Below are positions 9,594 to 17,873 of a stretch of DNA of 64,000 nt, piece by piece (the stretch's first letter is position 1; every line of letters begins with the position of its first letter). The stretch comes from Amycolatopsis endophytica. Its GTDB lineage: Bacteria; Actinomycetota; Actinomycetes; Mycobacteriales; Pseudonocardiaceae. The stretch spans positions 1-64,000 of the forward strand of contig NZ_JACCFK010000001.1 of assembly GCF_013410405.1 (NCBI RefSeq), read 5' to 3'. The notes under the pieces are model-generated. The model was given only the letters and a program-made list of their open reading frames with translations, searched no databases and was not told where the DNA came from. A program made the translations under genes and the position numbers.

Positions 9594-10594
9594 CGCGGCT
9601 CTCCCGGAGTCGAGCCCGGCCGCCGCTGCGGCTGCTCGGGCGAAGGGGTGGTGTTCGCACGGGAGGCTGGTCTCGTCCCGCACCCCTGAACTCCGGAAGA
9701 CGCGCCCCGTGGGGACACGTGCGCGCTGGGTTTCTTGCCCGCCCGCGCGCGCAGAGTGGTTACGCGCGGTGATGGTTGGACGTCGGTGATGGCCACCGTG
9801 TCGGCCACCCGAGCCGCGACGTCGCACTCGCGATCGGCGGTGTCCGCGTCACGGCGAAGGTCCTCGCGGAGGTATGCGACGAGACGCCGCTCGGCCCGTT
9901 GCCTGGCCTTCTTCGCGGCTTGATACGACACGTCGCGCTCCGCCGCGGCATCGGCCAGCGGCACTCCTTCCAAGCGGGTGGCGCCGATCAGCTCGGCCTC
10001 CGCCGCGGTAATCGCGCCCTCGGCCACCGCGCGGGCGAGAACGAAATCGGGGTGCCCCCACGGCGGTGGCGGCAACGTCGAACGGAAGCCGTGACCGGAT
10101 GGCACGGGGGCGTCCAGCGCCTCGCGGACGCACGCGTGCCCGGCGCGGTAGGCAGCCCACCGAAGCCGGAGCATGATACGCGGCCTGCGCAGGTCGATCG
10201 TCTCGAGCTCGGCGACGAATCCGGCGAGCACCGCCGCATGGATGTCACTGGGATCGCCGGCGAACCTCGCCGACAGGGTGGCGGCGATCGAGGTCAGCGC
10301 GGGCAGCGCGACGCCCACCGCGCCGACCGTCCAAGTGCCGCCTTCGGTGCGCGCCAGCAACACCAGGTGCGCCCACACCGCGTCCCGCAACGTCTGCGGA
10401 CAACGAGGCCGGAGCAGCCGGTCACGCAGCTCGTTGAGCGGCACACGCCGCCGCGGCAACCCGGCGAACAACCGGCCATCGACCGCCACCGGATGGTCCC
10501 CGGTGACCAGCCACTCGAACGCCGCGCGGGCGGCGTCCAACGGCATCGCAGAACGCTCGAAACCCGAGCGCGGAACGGCATCACGTGAATTCAT
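9584..10594 (-). CDS. Sigma-70 region-4-like regulator at the head of the transfer operon
   Basis: This 336-residue protein has an ATG at 10594. Residues about 195-243 read ITAAEAELIGATRLEGVPL then AAERDVSYQAAKKARQRAERRL, a sigma-70 region 4-type helix-turn-helix with the typical run of basic residues after it. The part around residues 130-160 (ETIDLRRPRI..RLRWAAYRAGHAC) resembles a weak region 2. The last 80 residues are low-complexity. It is the first gene of the minus-strand transfer operon and faces the cargo operon across a 448-base gap. It could therefore control transfer gene expression or ICE maintenance. It is not a canonical sigma factor, because region 2 is too divergent to call. 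Confidence 0.7.
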   Translation of the reverse strand: MNSRDAVPRSGFERSAMPLDAARAAFEWLVTGDHPVAVDGRLFAGLPRRRVPLNELRDRLLRPRCPQTLRDAVWAHLVLLARTEGGTWTVGAVGVALPALTSIAATLSARFAGDPSDIHAAVLAGFVAELETIDLRRPRIMLRLRWAAYRAGHACVREALDAPVPSGHGFRSTLPPPPWGHPDFVLARAVAEGAITAAEAELIGATRLEGVPLADAAAERDVSYQAAKKARQRAERRLVAYLREDLRRDADTADRECDVAARVADTVAITDVQPSPRVTTLRARAGKKPSAHVSPRGASSGVQGCGTRPASRANTTPSPEQPQRRPGSTPGEPRCA

Positions 10595-11042
10595 CAAGTG
10601 ACTCCCAAACGGGCCGGAACAACGACCTACCCAGGACGCCACAAGAGGTGTTACCAACCGCTGACCGAAGTGGCACCGGACAAGTACCGACGGCAAACCG
10701 ACGATCTTCAACCCGTCACATCGAAGATCGTCTTCGACCGACCCCTGTACTCCCTCAAGATCAGATGCGCCGCCCTGTAATTGCCTTCTACCTGCACCTT
10801 TTCCCCATCGGTACTAGATCGGTACCAGTTTGGTCAGCGCTCGAATCCGCCACGGCCACGGTGCCGCCGCATCTCGATGCCCCGGGGTAAATCCACTTGA
10901 TTACGCACCGAGCTCACTATTTGCCGGCCCGCGGATAAAGGTTCCCCAAGACGTGTCCCCGCCAAGCGGTTCTTTCGGAGTTCAGGGGTGTCATCAGCGC
11001 CACGCACAAACGGACGCGCTCGCCTTCTCCGAGGGGATACCC
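10595..11042. promoter_or_regulatory. Divergent promoter region of the ICE with inverted and direct repeats
   Basis: This 448-base gap separates the minus-strand transfer operon from the plus-strand cargo genes and has no convincing gene. It holds a 10-base inverted repeat, GACGATCTTC at 10700-10709 and GAAGATCGTC at 10723-10732, separated by 13 bases. It also holds a direct repeat ATCGGTAC at 10807-10814 and 10818-10825. Its AT content is somewhat higher than in the flanks around 10730-10830. These are candidate operators for an ICE regulator; no protein can be assigned. Confidence 0.55.
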
Positions 11043-12167
11043 GTGACCACGCCCGACCGTCCCGGCCGCCGCACACCCCGCAAGCGATCCGACTCGACGC
11101 ACCCGTCCCCGACCCGCGCCGGCCGACGCCGCATCAGCGACCGCAGGCCCTGGCCAACCGCCCCGACCACCACTCGGCCCAGCCCCGGCAAGCCCGCGAA
11201 CACCACTCGCCGCTCGCGTTCACAAGGCGTCGCTCCGATCCCAACTCCCGCGACTGTGTGGCCTGCCGGTTCGTCCGCCATCGACCTCAACGCGACATGG
11301 CCCGCGGCCCTCATCAATCGGGTCGTCACCGCCTTCAGCACGCCCGGCGCGCAGGTCGTCCTACTCCCCTGGCCGTCGCCACCGGGGCCGCGTCCGAAGC
11401 TCACACCCGTGGGTCCTGGCGGCGTCATCGACCGCGCTCCCGACGCCGATCCGGATGCCGAACTCACCGATGCCCTGCACGCCGTCGAACGCCTCGGCCG
11501 CACCGCTCACATCGAACGCGTGTCACACCCGGCGACCACCGGCACGTCGAATTCAGCACCCTTTTGGGCGGACCTGATCGGAGGCACCGATCCGACTCCG
11601 GAGCTGGTCCCTACCACCTCGGCAGTCCCCGCAGACGACGACATGACGGGGGACGAGACAAAGCACAGCAGTGGTGATGATCTGATCATTTCGAGCTTGC
11701 GGCCCGGGCTCTCCGGCGACCACTCCGCCGACCTCATCGCACTGTTCGCAGCCTGTCGGCTCCGGCTCGGCGGCATCCTCGTGGTGCTCACGCACTGTGA
11801 CTGGACAACCGGCCAGCTCACCGACCCGACCGGAGCCATCGTCGCGGCCGGACAGAACGCCGACTTGCTCTACCTCCAACACATCGTCGCCGTCCACACG
11901 CCCGTCCGGGACGGCCAATTCGACCTCCCCGACGAGCACCCTGACCGGGCCGACGACAGCACTCGCACGCGGCACCGCGCGCGAGTGCGCGGGCTTCCGC
12001 TCCCGCATCACCGCATCCACCCGGACGTCCTCGTCTTCACCCAGGCCCAGAGTCCCGTGGGTTCACGCGAAGCGAAGGGATTTCAGGACGAACCCACGGG
12101 TCGGTTGCGCCGATCTCTGGGGGCGGGCCGGTCGGTTCGTGAGGAACTGGGCGAGGCGTCCTCGTGA
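11043..12167 (+). CDS. Catalytically degenerate DNA-methyltransferase-like protein
   Basis: A GTG at 11043, eight bases after the ribosome-binding site GAGGGG, starts a 374-residue protein. The first 70 residues are low-complexity and basic. From residue 73 the fold parallels the methyltransferase encoded at 15369. WPAALINRVVTAFSTPGAQVVLLPWP aligns with that protein's segment ending in the SAM motif, but DPMCGIGTT is replaced by LPWPSPPG. DDLIISSLRPG (residues 212-222) takes the place of the catalytic SPPYG segment. The C-terminal strand HPDVLVFTQ matches HEDVVVFRT. The protein should not bind SAM or catalyse transfer; a partner or target-recognition role is inferred. Its 3' end overlaps the recombinase gene by 85 bases on the opposite strand, and the last 40 residues may be read-through into inserted DNA. 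Confidence 0.7.
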   Translation: MTTPDRPGRRTPRKRSDSTHPSPTRAGRRRISDRRPWPTAPTTTRPSPGKPANTTRRSRSQGVAPIPTPATVWPAGSSAIDLNATWPAALINRVVTAFSTPGAQVVLLPWPSPPGPRPKLTPVGPGGVIDRAPDADPDAELTDALHAVERLGRTAHIERVSHPATTGTSNSAPFWADLIGGTDPTPELVPTTSAVPADDDMTGDETKHSSGDDLIISSLRPGLSGDHSADLIALFAACRLRLGGILVVLTHCDWTTGQLTDPTGAIVAAGQNADLLYLQHIVAVHTPVRDGQFDLPDEHPDRADDSTRTRHRARVRGLPLPHHRIHPDVLVFTQAQSPVGSREAKGFQDEPTGRLRRSLGAGRSVREELGEASS

Positions 12168-13708
12168 GGCTGTTCGAGGAGTTGCCGGGCGGAGGCCGTG
12201 TAGCGGACCGCGGTCTTGGCGTCGAGGTCGAACACCTCGGAAAGGTGCAGCGGGTCAGCGCCGCTGACGAGGGCCTCGTCGAGTTGCCTGTCGATGCGCA
12301 GCCGCTCCAGGGACGCGGGCAAGCCGCGCAGCGTCGTGTTGGCCCAGACGTGACTCACAGGTCCCGTGCCAATCGCGGTCATCGCGTTGATCATGAGATG
12401 GGGGTTGGCCGTGTTCGGCCAGTTCCGTCGACGGTGGTCCGACCAGGCGAGCAACGTCTGGTGGCTCAGCTCGCTGAGCGGCTGGTTCCTCCCCGCGATG
12501 GTGATGCGCCAGTTTCGCAGGTCGAGGTCGGTCAGGTGCAGGGCGCGGATCGCGCTTGGCCGGGCGGCGTGCACGGCGGCCAGGACAACGAAGACACGTG
12601 CCTGGGGTGTGGTCGCGGCGCGAACCGTGCGGGTGATCTCGTCGGCGGTGAGCGGTTGCAGGACACCAGGTTCGACTTGGCCGACCCGGATGCGGTTGGT
12701 GGGGTTGGCGAACACGACGCCCTGACGTTTGGCCCAGGAGAACAGCGACCGCAACGCCACGAGCGTGATCTGGCGCCGGATGCCGTGCGACGGGGCGATC
12801 GCGGCCACGACCTCGTTGCGGGTGATCTCACGCAGGTGGTCGTGGTGTTCCGACCACGCCAGCAGCACCGGTCGCAGCAGGTCGATGTAGCCGCGCAGGG
12901 TCCGGTGGTTGCGGGCGCGGGTGCGCGGCCCGCCGGTGTGCATCAGCTGCACCCGTCGGCGGGTCTCGTCACGGATTCCCGGGGCGATGTCGGTGAGTTT
13001 CGCCTCAAGCCAGCGGGCAAAGGTGGGCTGGCGATCGTCGAGCAGGATCCCCATGGTCTGCAGGATCTCGGTGGTCTGGGCGAGGCTGGAACCACGACCG
13101 GTCAGCATGGGGTGATAGCTGGAGTAGCGGATCAGTTCGCCGTCGACGTAGCGCGTCAGCAGCATGGTGAGGTTGCGGGTCAGAGTCCGCGTCAGTTGCG
13201 GGGTGAACCCTCGGGCCTCGGCCATCGTGGTGGCGAGGTGCAGCGCCCAGCACAGCCACTCGTTGGTCGGGGGCTGCCGGTCTCGCCGGTCGACCATGCC
13301 GTAGCGGTAGGTGCGGCGCAGGTCGGGCAACAGCAGCAACTGCGGCTGCGGCAGTGCGCGCCGGGGCCTGGTCACCGCCACGGCCTCGGGTACCTTCGTG
13401 CGAGGGCTGGCGGCGCGCTGCAGCGGCATCCCAGCGAAGCACAGCTGGTGGTGCCGCACCTGCCGGACGTACGGCAGCAGCATCGTGTTGGGGCCGGTGG
13501 GCCGGTCCAGCTGCGCCTGTGCCCAGCAGGGCCGGCAATGGCCCTTCAACAGCGGCAGCCGGCGTCGGCAGGCACCGCAGTTGGAGACCTCCGGGTGGCG
13601 GGCGGCGAACTCCGAGCATGGCCTGCACGCCGCGTCGTGCCAGAGCACGCCCCAGGCGAAGCAGGTGCTGCAACTGTCCGCGTCGCGATGTGCAGGCACC
13701 CCGATCAC
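12083..13708 (-). CDS. Zinc-ribbon tyrosine recombinase (third gene of the trio)
   Basis: This 541-residue protein starts at a GTG at 13708 whose last two bases join the upstream stop (GTGA). The N-terminal 65 residues carry four CxxC pairs (C13/C16, C28/C31, C44/C47, C58/C61), a double zinc ribbon. A SAM-like core-binding region follows near residues 225-330. The recombinase catalytic region is in the C-terminal 190 residues, with AARPSAIRALHLTDLD as the first arginine box and TAVRYTASA near residue 510 holding the likely tyrosine. The family resembles recombinases that travel with a second tyrosine recombinase and a small regulator. The histidine/arginine box is hard to place by eye, so activity is uncertain. 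Confidence 0.75.
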   Translation of the reverse strand: MIGVPAHRDADSCSTCFAWGVLWHDAACRPCSEFAARHPEVSNCGACRRRLPLLKGHCRPCWAQAQLDRPTGPNTMLLPYVRQVRHHQLCFAGMPLQRAASPRTKVPEAVAVTRPRRALPQPQLLLLPDLRRTYRYGMVDRRDRQPPTNEWLCWALHLATTMAEARGFTPQLTRTLTRNLTMLLTRYVDGELIRYSSYHPMLTGRGSSLAQTTEILQTMGILLDDRQPTFARWLEAKLTDIAPGIRDETRRRVQLMHTGGPRTRARNHRTLRGYIDLLRPVLLAWSEHHDHLREITRNEVVAAIAPSHGIRRQITLVALRSLFSWAKRQGVVFANPTNRIRVGQVEPGVLQPLTADEITRTVRAATTPQARVFVVLAAVHAARPSAIRALHLTDLDLRNWRITIAGRNQPLSELSHQTLLAWSDHRRRNWPNTANPHLMINAMTAIGTGPVSHVWANTTLRGLPASLERLRIDRQLDEALVSGADPLHLSEVFDLDAKTAVRYTASARQLLEQPHEDASPSSSRTDRPAPRDRRNRPVGSS

Positions 13709-14028
13709 GCCGGGGGAAGCGAGCGACCGTCCCGCCGCCGGGGGACCACCCGCGCGGCCCCTGGCACCGCCGCAGCCGGTGCGCTCTCCGCCTCGCCCGG
13801 TGCTGCGACCTTGTCGGGTTCGGGCAGCAGGAGTTCGCCGACCTCGCAGCCCAGAACCGCGCAGATGACGTCGAGGTCGTCGAGCTTGATCGAGGCCGGC
13901 TGCCCCGACCACAAGCCGGACATCTTCCCGGCCGAGATCACCAAGCCACGCTCGGCGAGGCTGCGTTGCAGCTCCGAGGCCTTCCAGATGCCGCGGTTGG
14001 CCGCGGCAAGACGCAGGTTCCAGCGCAC
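13705..14028 (-). CDS. XRE-family helix-turn-helix protein of the recombinase trio
   Basis: This 107-residue protein starts at a GTG at 14028, immediately after the stop of the upstream recombinase. The first 70 residues form a Cro/CI-type helix-turn-helix (NRGIWKASELQRSLAERGLVISAGKMSGLWSG, then KLDDLDVICAVLGCEVGELL). The last 35 residues are Ala/Pro/Arg rich. Small XRE proteins of this type commonly sit between two recombinase genes in actinobacteria and may control them or serve as an accessory factor. It is translationally coupled on both sides. Confidence 0.85.
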   Translation of the reverse strand: MRWNLRLAAANRGIWKASELQRSLAERGLVISAGKMSGLWSGQPASIKLDDLDVICAVLGCEVGELLLPEPDKVAAPGEAESAPAAAVPGAARVVPRRRDGRSLPPA

Positions 14029-15123
14029 TCAGATCAGCCCTTCCAGCCGTCGCGCCGCCCGCAGCTGCCCAGCAGCCCAGGCGTCTTCGATCCGGGTCCG
14101 GTGGACATGGACGTAGCGCATCGTCGTGGCGATCCAGGAATGCCCCAGCAGTTCCTGGATCGCGATGAGGTCCATGCCGTCGTGGTAGAGCTGCGAGGCG
14201 CAGTAGTGCCGCAGCACGTGCGGGGTGAGTGCGCCCGGCCAGCTCGGCAGGTGGTCCCTCGCCGCGGCGGCGAGTCCGCGCCGCAGCGCGTCATCGCCGA
14301 CCCGCGAGCACGACCCGTCGCCGTTGCACCGCTCGGAGGGAAACAGCGGTGCTCCCGGCCGGGTGTGGTCGTCGTCGAAGTGTCCCCACACGTCCTCGAC
14401 GTACCAGCGCAGCGTCCGATCGGCACCGTTGATCAGCGGCACCATCCGCTCCTTCGGCCCGGAACCGCGCGACCCCTTGCCATGGCGGACGTGGATCTTC
14501 CCGAACCGCCCGAGGTGCCACTTGACGTCGCTCAGGTCCAGCCCGCAGACCTCGTTCACGCGCAGCCCGACCTCGGCCATCAGCCGTGCCGCGGCGTAGT
14601 TGCGGGCGGTCGGCGCGTACTTGCGGCAGGTCGCCAACTCGGCCGACCAGCCGGCGAACAGTGTCATCGTCTCGGCCGCGGTGGGCGGAATCCGCAGCTT
14701 CGCCTGCTTGGCGCCGCGCGGCCGGTTCATCTCATCCAGCGGGCAAGCCACCACCCGGCCGGTCATGGCGTGGATCTCCACCTGATGCCGCAGCTCCAGG
14801 TAGGAGAAGTAGGTCGTGATCGCCTGCGCCCGCGCCAGTCGAGTGCCGCTGGGAACTCCGCGCAGCACCCGCCCGAAGTACGCGTCGCCATCCGTGGGCT
14901 CCATGTCCCACAACGGCTTGCCCAGCCACGCCCGCACTTGATCCAGATGCCCGACATCACCACGGATAGTGCTGTCGGCCAGACCCGCGGAGGCACGGGC
15001 AAGCACGAACCCGGCCAGCACGTCGGTCTCGAAATCGACGAGCTCCTCCGGACTCGTCGGCGCCCGCACCTCGCGGACATCGCGTACCACCGCCAGCGCC
15101 AAACCCACCGCCCTCACCTTCAC
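14029..15123 (-). CDS. Tyrosine recombinase/integrase (first gene of the trio)
   Basis: This 364-residue protein has a complete tyrosine-recombinase signature: R188 in AEVGLRVNEVCGLDL, a lysine-containing beta hairpin near 215, H302-x-x-R305 in LTPHVLRHYC, H328 in LLGHSW, and the nucleophile Y337 in TTMRYVHV. Residues 25-120 form the SAM-like core-binding domain. An ATG start at 15123 puts 245 bases between it and the divergent methyltransferase gene. The reading frame is intact, in contrast to the ICE's own integrase. It probably acts with the third gene of the trio. Confidence 0.9.
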   Translation of the reverse strand: MKVRAVGLALAVVRDVREVRAPTSPEELVDFETDVLAGFVLARASAGLADSTIRGDVGHLDQVRAWLGKPLWDMEPTDGDAYFGRVLRGVPSGTRLARAQAITTYFSYLELRHQVEIHAMTGRVVACPLDEMNRPRGAKQAKLRIPPTAAETMTLFAGWSAELATCRKYAPTARNYAAARLMAEVGLRVNEVCGLDLSDVKWHLGRFGKIHVRHGKGSRGSGPKERMVPLINGADRTLRWYVEDVWGHFDDDHTRPGAPLFPSERCNGDGSCSRVGDDALRRGLAAAARDHLPSWPGALTPHVLRHYCASQLYHDGMDLIAIQELLGHSWIATTMRYVHVHRTRIEDAWAAGQLRAARRLEGLI

Positions 15124-15368
15124 CCCTGCAGCAACAACCTCGACCAGATGGAGATCGGCTCATGAATCCTGAAGTTGAGTCATCGCGCCTCACGACCACC
15201 CAAACGGGAAAACACGCCCAGGCCCAGGCGAGCACATCGCCCACGCACGTCCACACCGGACGACCGAACTCGCGGGTTGTCGCACACGACCACCAGTCAC
15301 AGGTCGACGGCACCTGACGCACCTGCGCCGAGCCCCGACTTCACCCGTCATCGTCAGGAAGGCACCCC

Positions 15369-16403
15369 ATGACAGACGACCGCCGCGCTCCGTCCTCGCC
15401 CGGCCCTGCCGACGAGCCGACGCAGCCCATCTCCCGCGCACTCATCGACGCGCTCGACCACCAGACGGGTGCCCAACCGGATTCACGCGACCTCTCGGTG
15501 TGGACCACCGCGCAGGTGTCGCCCGCAACCCAACGCAAGGGCAAGTACACGCCCGAGTCGACCGCACATCCGGCCAAGATGCTGCCCGACATCGCCCGCC
15601 ACGCCATCGAGCACTACACCCGTCCGGGCGAGCTGGTGCTCGACCCGATGTGCGGCATCGGCACCACGCTCGTCGAAGCCGTGCACCTCGGCCGCCGCGC
15701 GGTCGGAGTGGAGTACGAACCCCACTGGGTCGCAGTCAGCCGATCGAATCTCGAGCTGGCCCGCGAACAGGGCATCGACCACGACGCGCACGTCATCCAG
15801 GGCGACGCCCGCCAGCTGCTGACGCTGCTGCCGCAGGAGTACGTCGGCCAGGCCGCGCTCGTCGTGACCTCCCCGCCCTACGGGCCGTCGACCCACGGGC
15901 GCGTGGCCGTCGCACCCAGCGAAGGCATCCAGAAGTACTGGCACCGCTACGGCAGCGCCCTCGACCGTGGCAACCTCGCCAACATCGGGCACCACCGGCT
16001 GCTCGCCGGGTTCACCCGGATCCTCGCCGGCCTGCGCACCTTCCTCCGGCCCGGCGGCCACGTCGTCATCACCATCCGCCCCTGGCGCGAGCACGCCGAA
16101 CTCATCGACCTGCCCGCCCAGATCCTCGCCTGCGGCCGCGCAGCCGGACTCACCCCCACCGAACGCAACGTCGCACTACTCGCCCGCGCAGCGGAGACCG
16201 ACCTGGTCGCCCGCGGCAGTTTCTTCCAACGCGACTTCATCCGCAAACAGCGCGAAGCCGGACTCCCCCTGCACCTCATCGCCCACGAGGACGTGGTCGT
16301 GTTCCGCACAGCTCAGCATCGAACGGCCGCCATCACGGCAGCGCACGTGAGTCCCCTTCCTCCGCACCATGACAGCTCCCGAACCGCGGACCGCGCGGCA
16401 TGA
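15369..16403 (+). CDS. DNA modification methyltransferase (SPPY type)
   Basis: This 344-residue SAM-dependent DNA methyltransferase has an ATG at 15369 behind AGGAAGG. Motif I is DPMCGIGTT (residues 92-100), followed by the acidic strand AVGVEYEP. The catalytic motif is TSPPYG (167-172), the form usual for N4-cytosine or N6-adenine methylation. A target-interacting region follows, then C-terminal strands ending in HEDVVVFRT. There is no restriction endonuclease beside it, so it is an orphan or protective enzyme of the ICE. Its stop overlaps the next start as ATGA. The gene upstream of the nested trio looks like its degenerate relative. Confidence 0.88.
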   Translation: MTDDRRAPSSPGPADEPTQPISRALIDALDHQTGAQPDSRDLSVWTTAQVSPATQRKGKYTPESTAHPAKMLPDIARHAIEHYTRPGELVLDPMCGIGTTLVEAVHLGRRAVGVEYEPHWVAVSRSNLELAREQGIDHDAHVIQGDARQLLTLLPQEYVGQAALVVTSPPYGPSTHGRVAVAPSEGIQKYWHRYGSALDRGNLANIGHHRLLAGFTRILAGLRTFLRPGGHVVITIRPWREHAELIDLPAQILACGRAAGLTPTERNVALLARAAETDLVARGSFFQRDFIRKQREAGLPLHLIAHEDVVVFRTAQHRTAAITAAHVSPLPPHHDSSRTADRAA

Positions 16404-17470
16404 CTGCTGTCCAGCGAACTGCCAGCACGAAGCCCGCCTTGCGCCTGCTGTCCCTCGGTGCCGGGGTTCAGAGCACGACGGTGCTCCTTCTGGCCTGCGA
16501 AGGCATAATTCCCAGGTTCGATGTCGCCCTGTTCGCCGACACAGGCTGGGAACCGCGGGCGGTCTATGCCAATCTCGAGAGGCTTCGAGTACACGCCGAA
16601 CGCGCGGGCATCCCGGTGCAGCGGGTCTCCGCCGGCAACATCCGGACCGATGCGCTCGACCCGATGCACCGCTTCGTCTCGATGCCCTTGCACACCCTCA
16701 ACCCGGACGGTTCCCGAGGACTCGCTCGGCGTCAATGCACCAGCGAATACAAGATCACCCCGCTAAAGAAGGCAGCGCGCGAGTTGCTCGGATACCCGCA
16801 TCCACGCCGAGTTCCGAGCGGCGTGTTCGCCGAGCAGGCCATCGGGATCAGCACCGACGAGATCGGGCGCGCGCGAGACTCCGGTGTGCGGTTCATCCAC
16901 AACATCTTCCCCCTCCTTGACCTTGGGTTCGACCGCGCACGGTGCGTCGAGTACCTCCGGGAGCGAGGCTTCGGAGCGACGGTGAAGTCCGCATGCATCG
17001 GTTGCCCGTTTCACGGCAACGCGGGCTGGCGCTGGATCAGGGACCACGACCCGGACGGGTGGGAACAGGCCGTCGAGTTCGACCGCGCGATCCGTCACGG
17101 CTACCCGCACGCCTCGAAACACGGACAGCTGCTCCGTGGTCAATACTTTCTGCACCGCTCCTGCAAGCCGCTCGACGAAGTTGACCTCGACACACCAGCG
17201 CGACACCCGCAGCTGATTCCAACGCCTGCGACGCTCGACGAGGAGGGAGCTGCTCCCCCTGGTCATGCCGCTCCGGCGCTCCGGTCGGCCAACCAAACGC
17301 CGCGTGAACCACCCGCGCTGCGTCACGAATGGGAGTACTTCCATGACCACCGACGACGAGCCGAGCGCCACCTCAAGTCGGAGGGTGGCCGACACTGTCA
17401 CATCTCTTGCTTCGTCAGTGACCGCCGAGCGTGCCCATTCCGACGCCCAGGGCACAGACGACGGCGTTAG
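16400..17470 (+). CDS. PAPS-reductase-like PP-loop nucleotide alpha-hydrolase
   Basis: The ATG at 16400 overlaps the methyltransferase stop (ATGA), so the two are translationally coupled. The 356-residue product has a PP-loop variant SLGAGVQST (residues 18-26), C113 in QCTSEYKITPLK, a central GISTDE box (149-154) and a C-terminal CxxC (C199/C202) in KSACIGCPFH. This arrangement is typical of the phage and ICE branch of the PAPS reductase/FAD synthetase superfamily, which adenylates a substrate and often moves sulphur. The substrate is unknown. From residue 275 on the sequence is low-complexity and overlaps the excisionase gene by 128 bases, so the true C-terminus may be shorter or altered. 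A link to DNA or nucleotide modification is inferred from the coupling. Confidence 0.8.
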   Translation: MTAVQRTASTKPALRLLSLGAGVQSTTVLLLACEGIIPRFDVALFADTGWEPRAVYANLERLRVHAERAGIPVQRVSAGNIRTDALDPMHRFVSMPLHTLNPDGSRGLARRQCTSEYKITPLKKAARELLGYPHPRRVPSGVFAEQAIGISTDEIGRARDSGVRFIHNIFPLLDLGFDRARCVEYLRERGFGATVKSACIGCPFHGNAGWRWIRDHDPDGWEQAVEFDRAIRHGYPHASKHGQLLRGQYFLHRSCKPLDEVDLDTPARHPQLIPTPATLDEEGAAPPGHAAPALRSANQTPREPPALRHEWEYFHDHRRRAERHLKSEGGRHCHISCFVSDRRACPFRRPGHRRRR

Positions 17471-17750
17471 GCCGCTCACGGACCAACTGGCGCCTGATCC
17501 GGCCCCCGTGTTGTTCACCCCGGCGCAGGCGGCTGAGTTGCTACAAGTTCGGGAGTCATGGCTACGCCGCCGCGCAGCTCGCCGGCAGGTGCCGTGCACC
17601 TTCCTCGGAAAACACCTGCGGTTCTCCCGCGCCAACCTGGAGCAGATCGTTTCCGACGCGGCCCTCCCGGCGACACACGCCCAGCGCCGGGCTCCGGGGA
17701 CCGGGGCATCTCCACGGCCTCGAAGCCGCCGCCGCAGTCGGCCTGGCTGA
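17343..17750 (+). CDS. xis: Excisionase (MerR/HTH_17-type Xis)
   Basis: This 135-residue protein has an ATG at 17343. An acidic, disordered N-terminus of 55 residues precedes a winged helix-turn-helix of the excisionase type at residues 57-105 (LFTPAQAAELLQVRESWLRR, then CTFLGKHLRFSRANLEQIV). The last 30 residues are basic. Its place directly before the integrase gene is the standard one for an ICE excisionase, which bends attachment-site DNA and directs the integrase to excision. The frame looks intact. Confidence 0.85.
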   Translation: MTTDDEPSATSSRRVADTVTSLASSVTAERAHSDAQGTDDGVRPLTDQLAPDPAPVLFTPAQAAELLQVRESWLRRRAARRQVPCTFLGKHLRFSRANLEQIVSDAALPATHAQRRAPGTGASPRPRSRRRSRPG

Positions 17751-17809
17751 AGCACACATTCTTTCGCCCACTGACCACATTTGGGTTGATTTTCTCCGCA
17801 AACGGAGCG

Positions 17810-17849
17810 TGGATACGGCCGTGCCGAATTTCCGGCACGGCCATATCCA
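17810..17849 (+). other. Long hairpin between xis and int
   Basis: Positions 17810-17826 and 17833-17849 form a 17-base stem with a single mismatch and a six-base loop (AATTTC). It lies 25 bases before the integrase start. No T-run follows, so it is a poor intrinsic terminator. It could be an mRNA structure limiting integrase translation or a protein-binding dyad. Confidence 0.75.
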
Positions 17850-17873
17850 CTCCTACCGGAAAGAGAACCGACA

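Larger units (their letters stand above)
12083..15123 (-). mobile_element. Nested recombinase trio (tyrosine recombinase - XRE - zinc-ribbon recombinase)
   Basis: Three tightly coupled minus-strand genes occur in the order tyrosine recombinase, small XRE protein, zinc-ribbon recombinase. The first two abut directly (TGA then GTG) and the second and third overlap as GTGA. The unit lies between two plus-strand methyltransferase-like genes that look like former neighbours, and its far end overlaps the 3' end of the first of them. The layout resembles the multi-recombinase units of Tn554-like elements. I see no clear terminal inverted repeats, so the exact borders are not defined; the span given is that of the genes. 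Confidence 0.6.

Noticed and set aside
14029..15123. This tyrosine recombinase as the integrase of the whole ICE
   Set aside because: It sits in the middle of the element in a three-gene unit. The xis-int pair beside the tRNA is the natural integration module.
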